Shown here piece by piece: positions 1 through 12,810 of a stretch of 64,000 nucleotides of DNA. The position numbers and the translations under genes are program-made. Source of the DNA: Chlamydoabsidia padenii (taxonomy: Eukaryota > Mucoromycota > Mucoromycetes > Mucorales > Cunninghamellaceae). The stretch is taken from the NCBI GenBank assembly GCA_025330725.1, contig JAIWND010000037.1, forward strand, positions 169,224-233,223, in the 5' to 3' direction. Every line of letters starts with the position of its first letter. Position 1 is the stretch's first letter. Under the pieces are notes generated by a model that saw nothing but the letters and a program-made list of their open reading frames with translations, did no database searches and had not been told where the DNA came from.

Positions 1-406
1 GCTGTCACCAAGTACACCTCTTCCAAATAAACCAACTAGTTAGGTCATTTATCTTCCTTTTTACACACATACACACATTCCACACACACACATACACACA
101 CCCTTATCGATTTGCTCCCCAGGCACTTTTGTACAGACATTAAAAAACACAAAACAAACAGATTAGTTATTTTAGTCTTTGTGAATATCCCCTGTTGTTT
201 GATAATTAAATAATAAAAACCACATTCAAAACGTTATATATATATTAAAAAGACAAGGACTTTGGGAAATATACATTCTTTATTGTGTTATGGGGGAGGG
301 AAGGATTTATACATATAAACAGCATTACGATAAAGAGGGGGTATCTGTATAGTGTAATGTAAGTTAAAGGACGTCGTTACTGATTAGAGGAGAAGGGGTA
401 TGTGAT

Positions 407-1952
407 TTATGCATTGTCTTCGTCGTCATCGGATAAATCTATTGTTTCAACCCAAATAAAAAAGTTAATACAATCCATGATCATTGTATTCCATGATCAT
501 CTTCTTACCAATAAAAACTGGTTCTGCTGGTCTTGGTGATCTAAGAAGGAGGGAATGAGTTAGCAAAGGATTGTGAATGATGATCATTGTTGTTATTTTA
601 CCTTCCAAACAACATATCAAGGAAGCGTCCACGAGTGTTTGGCCGGTCGTCATCGTCATCGTCGCAAAGATTGATTTGTGTTGATGGTAAGAGGGGCTTC
701 CTTACTAAAGCGGTGACATGATTCCTTGTATATATATAAAAAAACAAGATTATTATTAAGCACTTTTAAGTTTTGCCACTACTTACGATGCTGATACAAG
801 TAGTCCAGTCCTTGCTTGAGTCAATGTTGAAGATTCTTCGGTTTGAGATCTGAATACAAATATATATATATATATATATATAAAAGAAAATGCGGTCAGG
901 AGGATATTGGTATTATCAATTGATCAACTTACGATGATGCCAGGTCAGTGTCGTGAGCACTAGACAGATGGATAGGAAGAAAGAGTTAGATGATAAAAGG
1001 TCAACCCATATCACTTACCTAGGGTCATCCAATGAGATTCTTTTGCGCTTAGAAGAGGTTGCCATATTCGAGTCCTATGTCAAATCATATTAGCAAAAAC
1101 ATAATCCACTACAGTCCTTTGTTTTTATTTTATTAATTACCTGATAGGGTTTTCTGACCTTTTCCTTCAATGTATCAATGCGTTTATAAGCTCTTTCTAA
1201 TAAAAGTTCCAGTTCTTCGTTTTTACTAGGAGAGAAGAGAGAGAGAAATAGTAAGAGTTAATAAGGAGTATATGTAAGTTGTCTTTTTTTTTTCCTACTT
1301 ACGTCGCTGTTTCCTGATGTTGTTCAAGTAAAACCACTGAACGTAGACAAAGTTCTTCTCTTGGTAAGTCATGCCATTCTTGTATAGTTCTTTGGAGTTC
1401 TACTATTGATAATCGTTCCTTCATATTTATCACCCTATATAAATACAAAAAGATTGGATGATTAAAGAGACAGAGACAGAGGAGGGGAAACTTACTGTTT
1501 GATATTTTTGTATTGTTTAATCTGATAAACATAATCCGCCTTTTCCCTTTCGAATCGTAATGCTTGTTGTCTTGTTTCTTTTTGTGCTGTTTCCAGTTGT
1601 TGTTTCAAAGTGCTGAGGAGTCCTTTAAGGTGATCATGTTGAGATGCACTATCCATACTTGTGTCTGCTGTTATTGTTTCGATATCGTCTGAAGAAGGAG
1701 TCAAGTCAAGAAATAAAGGTCGGATGGGTAGTTGACTGTTGGGGATTCGTTTTTTGCAGAGTGGACAGAGTGCTTTTGTTGCCACCCAGCTTGATATACT
1801 AAGTTTGTCCACACACAAAAACAAGGTGAGTAAAAATAAAAAAATTGGTTTGTGAATAATACTTACCAAGGATGATGGAAGACATGTCCACAACAAAGTG
1901 CCGCCACAGGTTGGGTCGAAAGAGAATCAAAACAAATGATACAATCCTTCAT
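407..1952 (-). CDS. TRAIP-like RING-H2 / coiled-coil E3 ligase, paralog A
   Basis: Multi-exon gene read on the minus strand. The start codon is at 1952 and exon 1 gives MKDCIICFDS followed by CCGHVFHHPC. The last Cys is completed across an intron (acceptor near 1804), followed by W and CPLCKK, so the full C3H2C3 RING is present. Next come a long charged coiled-coil (about 1500-1640, then 1310-1430 and 1145-1230) and short exons down to the stop at 407-409. The C-terminal exons encode INLCDDDDDD, then RGRFLDMLFG, then VFIDLSDDDED, i.e. two hydrophobic-acidic motifs resembling SUMO-interaction motifs. Domain order matches TRAIP/TRIP-type ubiquitin ligases, which act on DNA-replication complexes; that role here is inferred. 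A homologous gene with the same layout lies at 42385-43970. Exons between 700 and 1250 are approximate. A CGGGATTTGAAAA element lies about 90 bp upstream (2041-2053). Confidence 0.8.
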
Positions 1953-2040
1953 TTTGATTTGAGGAGGTTTTTATGGGAAAAAAAAAAAGGAGGAATTGTT
2001 TTTTTTTTTTGTTCCAAAATTATATGTGAAAAAGTAAACA

Positions 2041-2053
2041 TTTTCAAATCCCG
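2041..2053 (-). promoter_or_regulatory. Dispersed TTCAAATCCCG element upstream of the RING gene
   Basis: Reads TTTTCAAATCCCG on the plus strand, so CGGGATTTGAAAA in the direction of the RING gene, about 90 bp before its start codon. It is one of about 20 copies of the same short sequence in the window. Function unknown; see findings. Confidence 0.4.
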
Positions 2054-2114
2054 CTACCCTCATTCCCCGCCAACTTGGATATTGTGTGTCAAATCGACAA
2101 ACATAACGGACATA

Positions 2115-2362
2115 ATTACCTTCCTGTAGTGGTAGCACTTGCCCATATGCTTGATAGATAAGGTCAAGATTAGCATGACTTTCCCCTTCTATCTGTAGGG
2201 TCCTTCATTTTGCCCAAAGGTGCGGTATTTATCGTGATTTCAATTATATCAATAAGGCTGGTTCCATCAGCATAATGAAAATGATACAACTTCTCGTTGG
2301 TCCACCTAGTATGATCGACAAGTACTCTCTCCAGTTGATCCCAGTAACCAGAAAGAAAAAAC
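2115..2362 (-). pseudogene. Possible relic of a protein-coding gene
   Basis: The minus strand carries two protein-like stretches with no ATG of their own. One begins GYWDQLERVLVDHTRW and continues for about 60 codons (2170-2362). The other, 2115-2184, reads IEGESHANLDLIYQAYGQ and sits between an ag and a gt dinucleotide. They lie between two divergent genes and have no obvious start. I do not recognise the family. They could be exons of an unrecognised gene or a decayed copy. Confidence 0.25.
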
Positions 2363-2799
2363 AAAAAATAACCTTAACTGGAATAATAAGACCACTTGAT
2401 TAATCATTAAGAGAACCACACTTGATACGTTTCTTGATTATGTTTTATGCGTGTTCGGCTCTAACCATAAGAAGATATTACTTTTTAGCGGGTTGAATCG
2501 CGCATATTTTGTCGAGTGGAAAAATAAAAAAACTGCTCATGGATTTCCTCCTTTTTTTCTTACTATCATTCCTTTCCATCGTCCTTATTCTTATTACTGC
2601 TACCATGTTGAAAAAGAAAAAGAAAGAAAGCGCAATGAATCAAAGACGAACGTTAGGTTATAGTAAAACTAGAAAAGGGTGAACCCATATTTAGGATTCA
2701 TGCATGGTATTAAAATGCCGCCCGGGGGAATAAAAACAGGAATGCCTCTCCTTTTTTTTTTTCTTTTTCTTTCCTTCCGATTTCACTTGTTTAAATCTC

Positions 2800-4849
2800 A
2801 TGGACGATACCAATAAAAAAGGTTTGGAAAAACAGCCTGATCCACACCATAGCAAGATAAAACAACATCTCATTGAATGGAAACAATCCATTGTACGAAA
2901 ACCTGATCAACCTGTGAATATCTGGCACCTCTTGACGAATCTCACCAATACACAAAGGGTCACGTTTGCTGCTGGTAAATGAAAAAAAAAAAAAAAAAGT
3001 AATCTACCTAACAAAAATAGGACTCATGTTGTATTGTAGCTTTTTTCGGATGGATGCTTGATGCGTTCGACTTTTTCTCTGTAGGACTCACCACCACTTA
3101 TATTGGTAAGTTATGAAAAAAAAAAAAAAAGATTGTCATTCTGTAACTGACAATGGTCTTCTCTTTTATAGCTCGGGATTTTGGCGTGCCTGTTTCTGAA
3201 GTGACTAGTAAGTATCCATTTCATCTTGTCTATCTTTATTTAAACTCTTTTAATTATATAGGTGCCATTACAACTACTTTGGTAAGTAAACCAAAAAAAA
3301 GGGGGGGGGACAAAAAAACAAAAAACTAAATTGATCTGTTTTAGATGTTAAGGCCCATTGGTGCTCTTGTCTTTGGTGCCCTGGCTGATCGATATGGACG
3401 ACGATGGCCATTGATGGTGGATGTGATCTTATTCTCAGTGATCAATATGGCCAGTGGGTTTGCTCCCAACCTTCAAACCTTTATTGGACTCCGTGCAGTT
3501 TTTGGTATATGTATGGTAAGAAAAAAAAAAAAAACCTTCTTTGATCGATCTTAAAAAAGGGTCATATTAATCCATTTTTTTATTATAGGGCGGTGAATGG
3601 GTAATAAGCGGGATTTGAAATATCATTGTCATGCTGATCTCCTTCTCTCTCTCTCTTTTAAATCATAGGGACTTGGTGCCTCACTTGCTCTCGAAACCCT
3701 TCCGATCGAAGCACGTGGTCTATTCTCTGGTATCTTTCAACAGGGGTATGCATGCGGTTACTTACTGGCGACACTGACCAGCTATGTGATAATAAGCCAA
3801 GGGGGGTCATGGCGTATCCTCTTCTGGGTAGGAGCGGCATTTGCTCTTCTGGCAGTGGTGATCCGATTCTGGGTACCTGAGTCCGAAACGTTCGAACAAA
3901 CTCAAAAAGCCCGCCAGATGCTGAACCGATCAGTATGGAAGGAAGCCGGTCTCGCGGTGCAAAAACATTGGGCTCGCTTGGTGTACATGGTGATTTTTGC
4001 TGCCTTTTTCAACTTTTTCTCCCATGGCTCACAAGATTTGTATCCGACCTTCTTGACCACTCAACTCCATTACAGCGAAGCAGACAAAACCGTGACCAGT
4101 GTGATCTATAATATTGGTGCCATCGTCGGGGGGACTCTCTTTGGTTACTTGTCCAATTATCTGGGTCGTCGGTTTGTGGTGGTGTTGTGTGCCATTGGTG
4201 CTGGTGCGTTTATTCCCTTGTGGGCATTTGGGCCTTCGATGGCTTCGTTACAGTTTGGGTCCTTTATGATGCAATTCTTTGTCCAGGGCGGATGGGGGGT
4301 GGTCCCGGCTTATTTGAATGAAATCTCTCCACCAGGATTCCGAAGTCTTATGCCTGGTTTAGCTTATCAATTGGGTAACCTGGTATAGTAACAAGGAAGA
4401 AGAAGGGAAGGAGGGCGGGGGACGATATACTTATGAACTCTCTTTTTAGATCAGTGCTGCCAGTTCCCAAATTGAAGCAACCATCGGTGAACAATACCCT
4501 CTTAGAGAAGCCGATGGTACTATGCGCTTGGATCCATTAACTCATCAACCCATTGCCAATTATGCCCTGACTCAAGCTATCTTCATGGGTTGTGTTTGTG
4601 GTGGACTCTTGGTGACAGGTATTAAAGAAAGTGATCCATTTGACTTGTTTGATCAACTTTTTTTTTTTTTTTTTGTTGTTAATTATAGTCTTCTTTGGAA
4701 AAGAAGAAACGAACAAGGACTTTATGCAAAACTTGGTGGAAGATGAAGACTCAATCAATAGTGTCGGTGTGGTCGATATTCAAGAAATTCAGTTGGAACA
4801 TGGCGAACTTGGGAAAAAAGCAAATAGTGTCACTAATCCTTCGCTTTAG
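2800..4849 (+). CDS. JEN1: Jen1-type monocarboxylate/proton symporter (MFS)
   Basis: About nine exons. Exon 1 (2800-2974) gives a hydrophilic N-terminus; later exons give FFGWMLDAFDFFSVGLTTTY (TM1) and the MFS loop ADRYGRRWPL. Then come GGEW (a 12-nt microexon at 3589-3600) and a long exon 3669-4383 with many membrane segments. The decisive sign is NFFSHGSQDLYPT near 4010-4045, which fits the NXX[S/T]HX[S/T]QDXXXT signature of the fungal Jen1 lactate/pyruvate permease family. The loop GRRFVVV follows. Inferred role: plasma-membrane uptake of short-chain carboxylates (lactate, pyruvate, possibly dicarboxylates) with protons. The intron after the GGEW exon contains a copy of the dispersed CGGGATTTGAAAT element at 3609. 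Stop TAG 4847-4849. Confidence 0.88.
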
Positions 4850-5435
4850 TGATACTTTTTACCGTAGAACTCAATTTTACTCGTTGTATTTGACTTTAAA
4901 TAATAAACAATGATAATAAAACCCTTTTGTGTGCCTTTGTTTTTGTCTGGGGTTAAATTTCACATCCCGCTTCATGCAAAAAGAACGGGACTGGAACGGG
5001 TGTCCATTCATCCGCCAGCGCTTTAAAAAGTTGATCTTTTTTATTACTAGGATTTCGCGTCTCATTTTTTTTTTGTAAGAGACGTTATCTTGACAGCAAG
5101 ATCTAGCTCTGTACATTGATATAGACTCTTTGACCACCATCCAGAAAGATCTATTTAGGAGATCCCCTTTCACCGCGGTACGTTCAAATTCCGAAAAAAA
5201 AAAACCGGTGATACCATGTGGCTGGAACTGCAAATGTTTTTTTTTTTTTCCATTCTGTACCATTTGCATTTCTGACGACGAAGATGATGAAATTAGGGGG
5301 ACAGTAATACAGAAAAAGAATGATGGCGATTGGAGAAGTTTCATTGCTTTTAGATTCAAGGTCTATATCAAACAACAAGCTTTGTCTCTCCTTCTTTTTT
5401 TCTATAAGATCAAAAAAAGTAGGAAACCACACCTG
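4850..5435. other. Intergenic region with a CCCG/TTCATGCA element
   Basis: No convincing gene. It holds the likely 3' end of the permease transcript (AATAAACAATGATAATAAA near 4900). A TTTCACATCCCGCTTCATGC copy of the dispersed element lies at about 4958-4977, and there are several T or A runs. Open frames here have no recognisable content. Confidence 0.5.
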
Positions 5436-6322
5436 ATGGATGATGCGCTTGGTACTCATGATTTCCACTACTGTATATTATTAGAATGGATACATTTTCT
5501 ATCGACCTTGTATCAAAAAGATTCACAAGTAGTACTGAGGCCATGGTTTATTGTCAAGCACAAAGTGTGCCATTCGGCATTTCCTTCCAGCAAGAACAAG
5601 GTCCAAAAAAGGTATTCCATCAATATTCAAATCCCGAATGTAAATGATTTCTCACCCCCTTCTCTTTTCTTTTTTCTTCCTCTTTTTTTACTCTAGACCA
5701 TTCATATTGTTTTCTCACAACATTCCAATCAACAAAATTCCGGACGATACCATTGGCGTGTAGCGCTGACACAGCAAGAGGATGGTATGTGGTCATTCCG
5801 TCTTCTTGATCGGCAACTACAAAAACGTATGGCTTTACTTCAGACGATGGAATCGAAACTTTTGACGGTTGCTGCAGGTAGCCAAGTGCTCACGGACCAG
5901 GCTCTTGGAGAATTACAATGTTTGCTTGACACCTTGATGGCATCTTCCACCACCACTGATGATTCTCCCAAAGTAAGTAGATCCCCTCCCACAAATACAT
6001 TGTTAGGATCACTGGCTGACTGACTGACTGACTCTTTAATGTGTGCAAGGTACCTGTCACTATCCCACAACACACCTCTTATGTCAAACTCCATACCAAT
6101 CGTGTCCTTCAAGATCTCCAACATTTAAAGCGTCCAAATAGCCCTAGTCCTCAACCTGGGTTTGAATCCACTTGTGATTCGTTCACTTATTCTCTATATG
6201 ACCAACAGAAACAACCAACGATATACACTAGTAGCAACACTTTGGTGACCGAACAACAACAATCTGACCCCCCTACTGCTTATTATCCTTCTCATCAACA
6301 AGAACCTTGGTATCCTCCCTAG
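5436..6322 (+). CDS. Hypothetical protein
   Basis: Three-exon model. ATG 5436 opens MDDALGTHDFHYC. A donor at 5601 (AACAAG|gtccaa) joins in phase to an acceptor at 5695, giving TIHIVFSQHSNQQ and then GRYHWRVALTQQEDG and a helical stretch RLLDRQLQKRMALLQTMES. A third exon from about 6050 gives a Ser/Gln/Pro-rich tail ending in EPWYPP. The first intron contains a copy of the dispersed element (TATTCAAATCCCG, 5624). The reading frame across the joins supports a real gene, but I do not recognise a domain. The N-terminal exon is the least certain part. Confidence 0.5.
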
Positions 6323-6469
6323 TTTGGTCTGGTCTACTATTATCTATCTATAATAAAAAAATTTACGGTTTGTCATTGTGCTACGAATTAGCGACATAAT
6401 TCACACGCCGTCTCTCTTTCTCTCTCTTTTTTATTTTTCTTTCTTTTACTTTTGTCTTATCTCCGTAGT

Positions 6470-7995
6470 ATGACATTTGCAAATAGTAGCAACAACAATG
6501 AAACGACACCAATGCTTCCTCGGAGGCAAAGCTCTAATCATTGGAACAAGATCAAACAAAAGACAATGGTAAGTGGGGATGGGGGCTTAATTTCCAAACG
6601 ATGGACTCACACTAATGCTTTTCCTCTCTCTCTCTCTCTCCTAATTATCAATTTATAAAGCTCCTTCGAACCCTGTTGGTACTAGGCCTACTTACTGGCC
6701 TTGCTATTGGTGTTTGGGCTCTTCAATGTGGACACTCTCCTTCTTCCTCTCCCTCTTCTCAAGATCACTGGAAACAAGCGTTGGCGGAATTAACACAAGA
6801 TGCAACCTGTGTAAATGACCTTGGCCGTGTACCTGGCTCTCAGTATATCGACCGACAAGCTCGACTAGCCAAGACGATGCGACAAGAAGATGTGTTTGCC
6901 TATGTGATGGAACCCTCACCTACCATGCTCTACTACACCAATCTCACCTGGTCACGCACCGAACGAGCCTTCTTGGTCCTCTTTACTCTCACCAACTCTA
7001 CCACAGCAACAGGATTGGATATGACAATCATCACCCCATTATTCGAACAAACACGGGCCAAGGAGCAATGGATCAAGGCCAACTTACCATCCGCCATCAA
7101 GCCGACAATGGTAGCCTGGGTGGAACATGGATCACCTTTTGACACAGTGCACAAGGTACTCGAACAACATCCTGACTGGTCTACTTCTTCGACACTTCAA
7201 ATTGAACCCACTACAAGATACTTTATTGCTGAAGGACTACGTACGACATTACAGGCCAAAGTAGCACTAGCCTCCCCCGCCATCCAGCAATTACGAATGA
7301 TCAAGACCTCTGAAGAAATAGCGATCATGCGGTGTGCGAATCAAATCACAGTACGAGCCATCGACACCGTCCAGCGACATGGGATTCAAGTGGGTATGAC
7401 GGAACAAGCGATTGAAAGTCGAATGGTAGAAGCCTTACAACAAGTGGGTCTCGTCAATACTTGGGTGGTAGCTCTTGTTGATGCCAATGCCGCCTTTCCT
7501 CATGGACAACCTGGACAACCTCATCACGTCAAACCTACTAGTCTGGTCTTGATCGACACTGGCGGCGAATTATATGATTACCAATCGGATACCACTCGTA
7601 CTTTCTTCCTTGACCCTCCGGCTGTCAACCACACCATCCGTGACGCTTGGATGACGGTACGAAATGCTCAACAAGCTGTGCTCGATCATAGGAAACAAGG
7701 CGATTCATGTGCTAATGTTGATCTCACGGCTCGTCATCTTATCACCAAGGCAGGGTTTGGACACTATTTCACTCATCGTTTGGGTCATGGCATTGGATTG
7801 GAAATGCACGAGGATCCTTACATGAACCAAGGTAACACGGACTGCACTCTTCAACCTGGATTCACCTTTTCTGTTGAACCGGGGATCTACGTGCCTGGTG
7901 AATTCGGTATTCGCCTCGAGGATATCGTTGTTGTTAATCAACATGGCGATCTGGAACTTTTGACTGATGGTTTGGCTTTGGATCCTTGGGCTTGA
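6470..7995 (+). CDS. Membrane-anchored Xaa-Pro peptidase (M24B)
   Basis: Exon 1 6470-6568, exon 2 6661-7995; about 477 residues. A cytosolic Asn/Arg-rich head is followed by one hydrophobic segment (about residues 36-53, LLVLGLLTGLAIGVWAL), which suggests a type II membrane anchor. A creatinase-like N-domain follows, then the M24 fold with all five metal ligands visible. These are Asp about 331 (IDTGGELYD), Asp about 343 (SDTTRTFF), His about 408 (HRLGHGIGLEMHEDP), Glu about 438 (FSVEPGIY) and Glu about 452 (GIRLEDIVV). It should remove N-terminal residues before proline or split Xaa-Pro dipeptides using two Mn/Co ions. Most fungal prolidases are soluble, so the N-terminal anchor suggests vacuolar or secretory placement (inference). 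Confidence 0.88.
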
Positions 7996-8469
7996 TAATT
8001 TGTTTTTTTGTTTTTGTTTTAGTTATAGTAAATTTTTATTATGATCATGAAATAAAATTTATGTTTTGACTCATATATGTGGGGATATGTATGGTGGATA
8101 GGAGATGGATGCATAACAACCAGTCTGTGGGGTTATAGTCGGGGATCTACAGGGATTGTGTAATGACTATTTTTGATGATCATGAAGGATAAGAATTGTC
8201 GTTTTTTATATTTCTTTATGAAATGATCAAGAAAAAGAGAGTAAGGGGGCCCACCACAAGACACCCGTAGGCGGGGGTTGAATTCTAGATTCATGCACAA
8301 GTGAGCCAAAAGAAGATGCAGTTAAAACGTCAACAAAGGAGTATGTAACTATCCATCATCTGATTATTTCAATCTGGTAAAAGATGATATCACCTCGTAT
8401 ACTTTATTATTTTATATATTTTAATCTATACAATATACACTATCTATTACTAAACGTTTCTATAACTAA
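7996..8469. other. Intergenic region between convergent genes
   Basis: Convergent 3' ends of the M24 peptidase (+) and the rhodanese gene (-). AATAAA-like signals occur near 8052 and on the minus strand near 8400. A TTCATGCA copy sits at about 8291. No gene seen. Confidence 0.5.
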
Positions 8470-9097
8470 TCAATAAAAGTTGGCCCATCGATCCGCATCA
8501 TAGTTTTCCATCAAATCCTTTTCATCCTTGTATCGTGCATGCCAGCCTTCAAACCCACCACGGATCACGTATACCTATTGTATAGAAGAAAGAGTCAAGT
8601 TCCAAAGTCTATCAATCCTCAGATTCCACCTCCCCCTTTTTTTTTTATACCTGTTGATCCTTTGATGAGAGACTGGGTTGAAGGTGTCGTATTTCGTTGT
8701 ATATCCTAGCTGATTTGGGCCCTATAATATAACAAGGTCAGTAGTTTGTCATGATTATCCTTGTCGTTTTGATTACCTCTGACTTGAGAGAGAGCACAGT
8801 GGAAGTAGATGACAGGTACGTTGGAGTATGTCTGAGCAAGATCCGAAGCTGCATCGACTAGTTGATTGGCAGGGACATTCAAAGCACCTGGGATATTGCC
8901 TCCCTTTTTTTTTTTTAAAAAAAAATAAGGATGTGAGTAAAGTGGAGTGTAGGTAGTTTTTTTTTTTATATATCACTTACCACGAAATCGTCATCTCTTA
9001 CATCTATAATAAGGTAATCTTTCCCTACTTGTTTGGAAGGATCTCGTATGAGCTGGACGACTTGATCACCATCTACCAAAGGAGCCACAAATGACAT
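8470..9097 (-). CDS. Cdc25/Acr2-like rhodanese phosphatase
   Basis: Four exons on the minus strand, start 9097, stop 8470-8472; about 130 residues. It opens MSFVAPLVDGDQVVQLI, continues with YLIIDVRDDDFVGGNIPGA-like rhodanese sequence (V-G-N-I-P-G across the first splice), then the active-site loop HCALSQVRG (C-X5-R) and PKSARIYNEI. The tail is VYVIRGGFEGWHARY. The loop is essentially that of the small plant CDC25/arsenate reductase and yeast Ych1/Acr2 group. Inferred activity: tyrosine-phosphate hydrolysis and/or arsenate reduction. Length is normal for this single-domain family. Confidence 0.85.
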
Positions 9098-10283
9098 TTT
9101 TGTAAAAAATATAGAAAAGAGGGAAAAAGAGAAGACGCAACTGGAAAAAACAAAAAAGATGCCATCGTAAAATTGAAACCCAGATTCAACGGATCGGCTC
9201 TTTTTTTTGCCTAATATATGTTCTTGGAAGTACCAAACTTGCAACATGACTTTCCCAGTTTAATCAATTTTGCCAAGTATTACATTGATTACTTTTTATA
9301 TTGCCAAGTAGAACAATAATATATCCTGAGGGAAAGCCAAGTGTTTTGATCTCCCCCCCTCCTTTCTCAATTTTCACATCCCGTCGTTCATGCTTGGACC
9401 CAGATTTAAGATCCGCCTTTACACTTTATGTATTGTTTTTATCCTCCCCACTTTTTAACAAAAGTAGTGAAAAAAAAAAAAAAGATAGCCATAGTTATTC
9501 ATATGAATAGAGGAAGAGAAATCACCTGTTTTTCTCAGAATGAGATCATAATAGAAGCCGATGATGATCTTCCTTAAAAAGCAACGGAGACCGAAACCAA
9601 TAAATGATCTCAGTTACTAACGAGCCTAATACATTTGGGCGTATTTTTCTTTAAAGTGTATGTATAAATAAACATTGTCAGCAAGATGAATTGGGAAAAG
9701 GATAATCTAATAAGCCTGTCTGTACCTTATCATCATGATGATGTCGGTTTGATCACGTTTTCTCTCTTCTTCTTCTTCTTGTAATGACCATAAACAGAAT
9801 AGTTTCCATAGTGTCCTTAATTTACTACTTTATATATTCTTATAAACTGTTTGATCAACAACTGAGAGGGAGAGGGACCCAGATTCCATAGTTGCGTTGT
9901 TTTAGCGAGAAAAAAAAAAGTTTACTTCATTTGTAAATGTTGTTCCTATTGGGTATCTTGTCGACCGTCACATCATTGTCGTACATAGCACAGCCGCAAG
10001 CAAGCAAGCAAAAAAGCATGCACACTATTTTTTTTTTTTTTTTTTTTCTACTTTACAGGTACCCACTCCGGCCAATGAGATTAAAAATCTTGGCGCCTAA
10101 AATTTTTTCTTTTTTCACCTTTTTCTTTCCCTTTTTCTTTCCCTTTTTCTTTATCACTTTTTCTTTCTTCATTTTATATATATCCCCCCATCCCCCTTCT
10201 TCATTTATTACATAACCATTCATATATAAATACATTTACATTACACCTCATACACTTTATATCATTCTTAATACAAGGACATT
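9098..10283. other. Gene-poor region
   Basis: No supported gene. It contains a TTTTCACATCCCGTCGTTCA copy of the dispersed element (about 9371), several T and A runs (for example 10028-10048), and C+T-rich DNA before the next gene (10100-10200) that is likely promoter and 5' UTR. Confidence 0.45.
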
Positions 10284-12269
10284 ATGACCTCACTTTTGAA
10301 TTACCCATTTGAACTTGTGGCACCAATGGCTGCTATTGTGTCCATCTTGCTCTTACCTCTTGGACCACTATTAATACCTCGTTTTTACCTCATCTTCTTA
10401 CTCATTTACTTTACTTGCTTCCTCTATACACAAATCAACCATGTCTTCAAATTCTGGCTTACTGTCTCCAACATCAAGAAAACCATTCGACGATGGAATC
10501 AACTCAACAACAACAACAACAACAACAACAATACCACTATGACGAACATGAATGATAACGAAAAGGAAGGAACCTCCGCCTCATCTGCACCAGCTTCACC
10601 TACACCAACACCTACTCGGGAACGTTATCCTATCATGGACGATGATCGTTTGAACGAAATGGAAACCAACTTGAAACTCTACGACGATAATCACTTTGTC
10701 CATGCCTTTATCGTGCCGAACTATGCGGAGCCTGAAGCTTTGTTAAGGGATACCATCAAACGACTAGCAAATCACAGGTAACAAAAGAGAACTCCTATTT
10801 GTGTGGGGAGTGAAGAAGGGGGTGCTATGATATCACATATACTAACTATATATAAAAAAACTGCTATTATAGAAATGCCCAATCGAATTATGTGATCATT
10901 CTTGCTATGGAAGGCTCTGAAACTGGATATGAACCTAAAGCGGATAATTTGACCAACTACTTTAAGGATAGCTTCCTTCACTTTATTGTTACTGTCCATC
11001 CTCCCGACATCCCTGGTGAATCTCGTGGTAAAGGCTCCAATGTGGCATGGGCGGCTCGTCATGGTTGTGCGGAAATGATTCAACGTGGTGTGGATCGTCG
11101 TCGGGTTATCTTGACTGTCTCTGATTCTGATTCCTCAATCCCTGAACTCTATGTAAAAGAAGTAAGTAAACTTGTCAAGGAAAAAAAGAAAAGAAAAAAA
11201 AAGAAAAGATCAATTATACTCACATCTCTCTCTTTCTTTATAGGTTGAAAAGACATTCACTCAAGCCGAAGATCCTTACTTTTTATTGTTTGCACCACCC
11301 ATCTTCTTCTCTCGAAATGCCTTTGATGTGCCCGCAGCGGTACGAATGACTGATATCACCTGGTCGGCCATGGTGATGTCCAATCTCAGCAACAGTCGTG
11401 GTATCGCCTTCCCTTGCTCAACTTATTCACTCTCGATGATTCTGGCGGAACGTGTGGGCTACTGGGATACTGATGCTGATTCGGTGGGTGAAGATATGCA
11501 TATGATGCTAAAGTGCTTCTTCAAGACGGACGGTTTAGCTCGTTGTGCTCCCATCTTTGTCCCTATCAACTTGACAAATGTCCAAACCAATGGCTACCTC
11601 TCCAACATGCATGCTCGTTACGTTCAAGCCAAGCGTCATTATAACGGTGTGGCCGATGTCTCTTATACTCTGCGTAGTGCGGCAGGATTGGTGGATCTTG
11701 CCGATGGTCAAAAGAACAAGTACATGATGGGTCTCCTTAACACCAACAGTAACAAAAAATCGTCCATGTACGCCTCTCCTACCTTTTGGTTCGACAAACT
11801 CTTGGTGTGTGCCAAGGTGCTTGAAGCTCATATGATTCCTGTCACTTCGGGTTGGTTGATGTTTGCTGCTGTGCCTCTCATGCAATTCATCCTCTTTCCT
11901 CCTCATTCTATGGTGGACTTTGTGGATCCTGCCGACAATCCCATCCTCACCTCGGACTTTTATGCAACCTTGTGGAATATCGTCAAGATCATCACTGTGT
12001 TTTTACCTCTGCCTTTGTTTGGTACCTTGTCCATCTACGAACACCTTCATCGTGTGGTCGATCGTGAATTGTATCGTAAATCACCATTGGAATCAAGGAC
12101 GTGGAGGAATGTGTTTGATTATATCACTTTGCCTATCGCCGCTTGGTTGTTTATGACCATCCCTTCCACTATCGCCTGCATCAAACGACTCTACAAACCC
12201 ACCGACCAATACATTGTTGCCGAAAAATTCTTTGATGAAGACTCTGATGGGGATAGTCATTCTCTCTAG
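10284..12269 (+). CDS. GT2-like membrane glycosyltransferase
   Basis: Three exons (10284-10779, about 10872-11160, 11245-12269). The N-terminus has two hydrophobic segments (about residues 5-55), followed by an Asn/Thr/Pro-rich linker containing N(9). The GT-A-like domain starts at VHAFIVPNYAEPEALLRDTI. It includes GSNVAWAARHG and VSDSDSSIPELYV (DSD-type nucleotide-sugar site), then DADSVGEDMHMMLKCF (the ED acceptor motif). Three to four C-terminal membrane segments follow (about 11850-12190) and an acidic tail. The Q/RxxRW motif of true chitin synthases is not obvious, so it is placed only in the broad family 2 of processive or polyprenyl-type transferases. Substrate unknown; cell-wall or glycolipid synthesis is plausible. 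Confidence 0.75.
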
Positions 12270-12810
12270 ATCCACAGCATCATTACTATAGGGGGTGCCC
12301 ACTAATACTCTCCTCTCCCCCCCCCTCATCTACTCTTTATATTCCTTACATAACTACTACTTACTACTACTTACTTTTTTCTTTTACCTAGTTTACCTTT
12401 TATTATTATTTTATATCTCCCTTTACTACTTTCCCCTTGTTACCTCCGTAATTTGAACCCTGTCCATACACTCTTCTATTACATAGTACTTTTGTATCCC
12501 TCTGTTATTTTTACCTGTAGTGTATCCTATACATATTATCTCTTTTACTTAATTGTAACAAAGCAAATAAAAAAACAAACATCTTCTTTTGAAATGTGGG
12601 GGTTTTGTGCTACAAACAAACAATGTGTGATGGATGGATATATAAAAAAAAAAGGAACAACTATTAATCCATTTCCGGAAAAAACCCAGGTCCCAGTGAA
12701 TGAACCTCGGGATGGGGGGCTTGATAGCAAACAACTCTATGCACATAAAAATAAGCTTTTCTCCTGTGTCCCAACTTTTTTTTTCTTTGTCCTACCCACT
12801 TTATCTTCAA
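12270..12810. other. Intergenic region
   Basis: Pyrimidine-rich 3' UTR of the glycosyltransferase and presumed promoter of the aspartic protease. No gene or recognisable element seen. Confidence 0.45.

Noticed and set aside
4522..4758. Short ORFs on both strands within the Jen1-like 3' half
   Set aside because: Shadows of the permease exons and its last intron.
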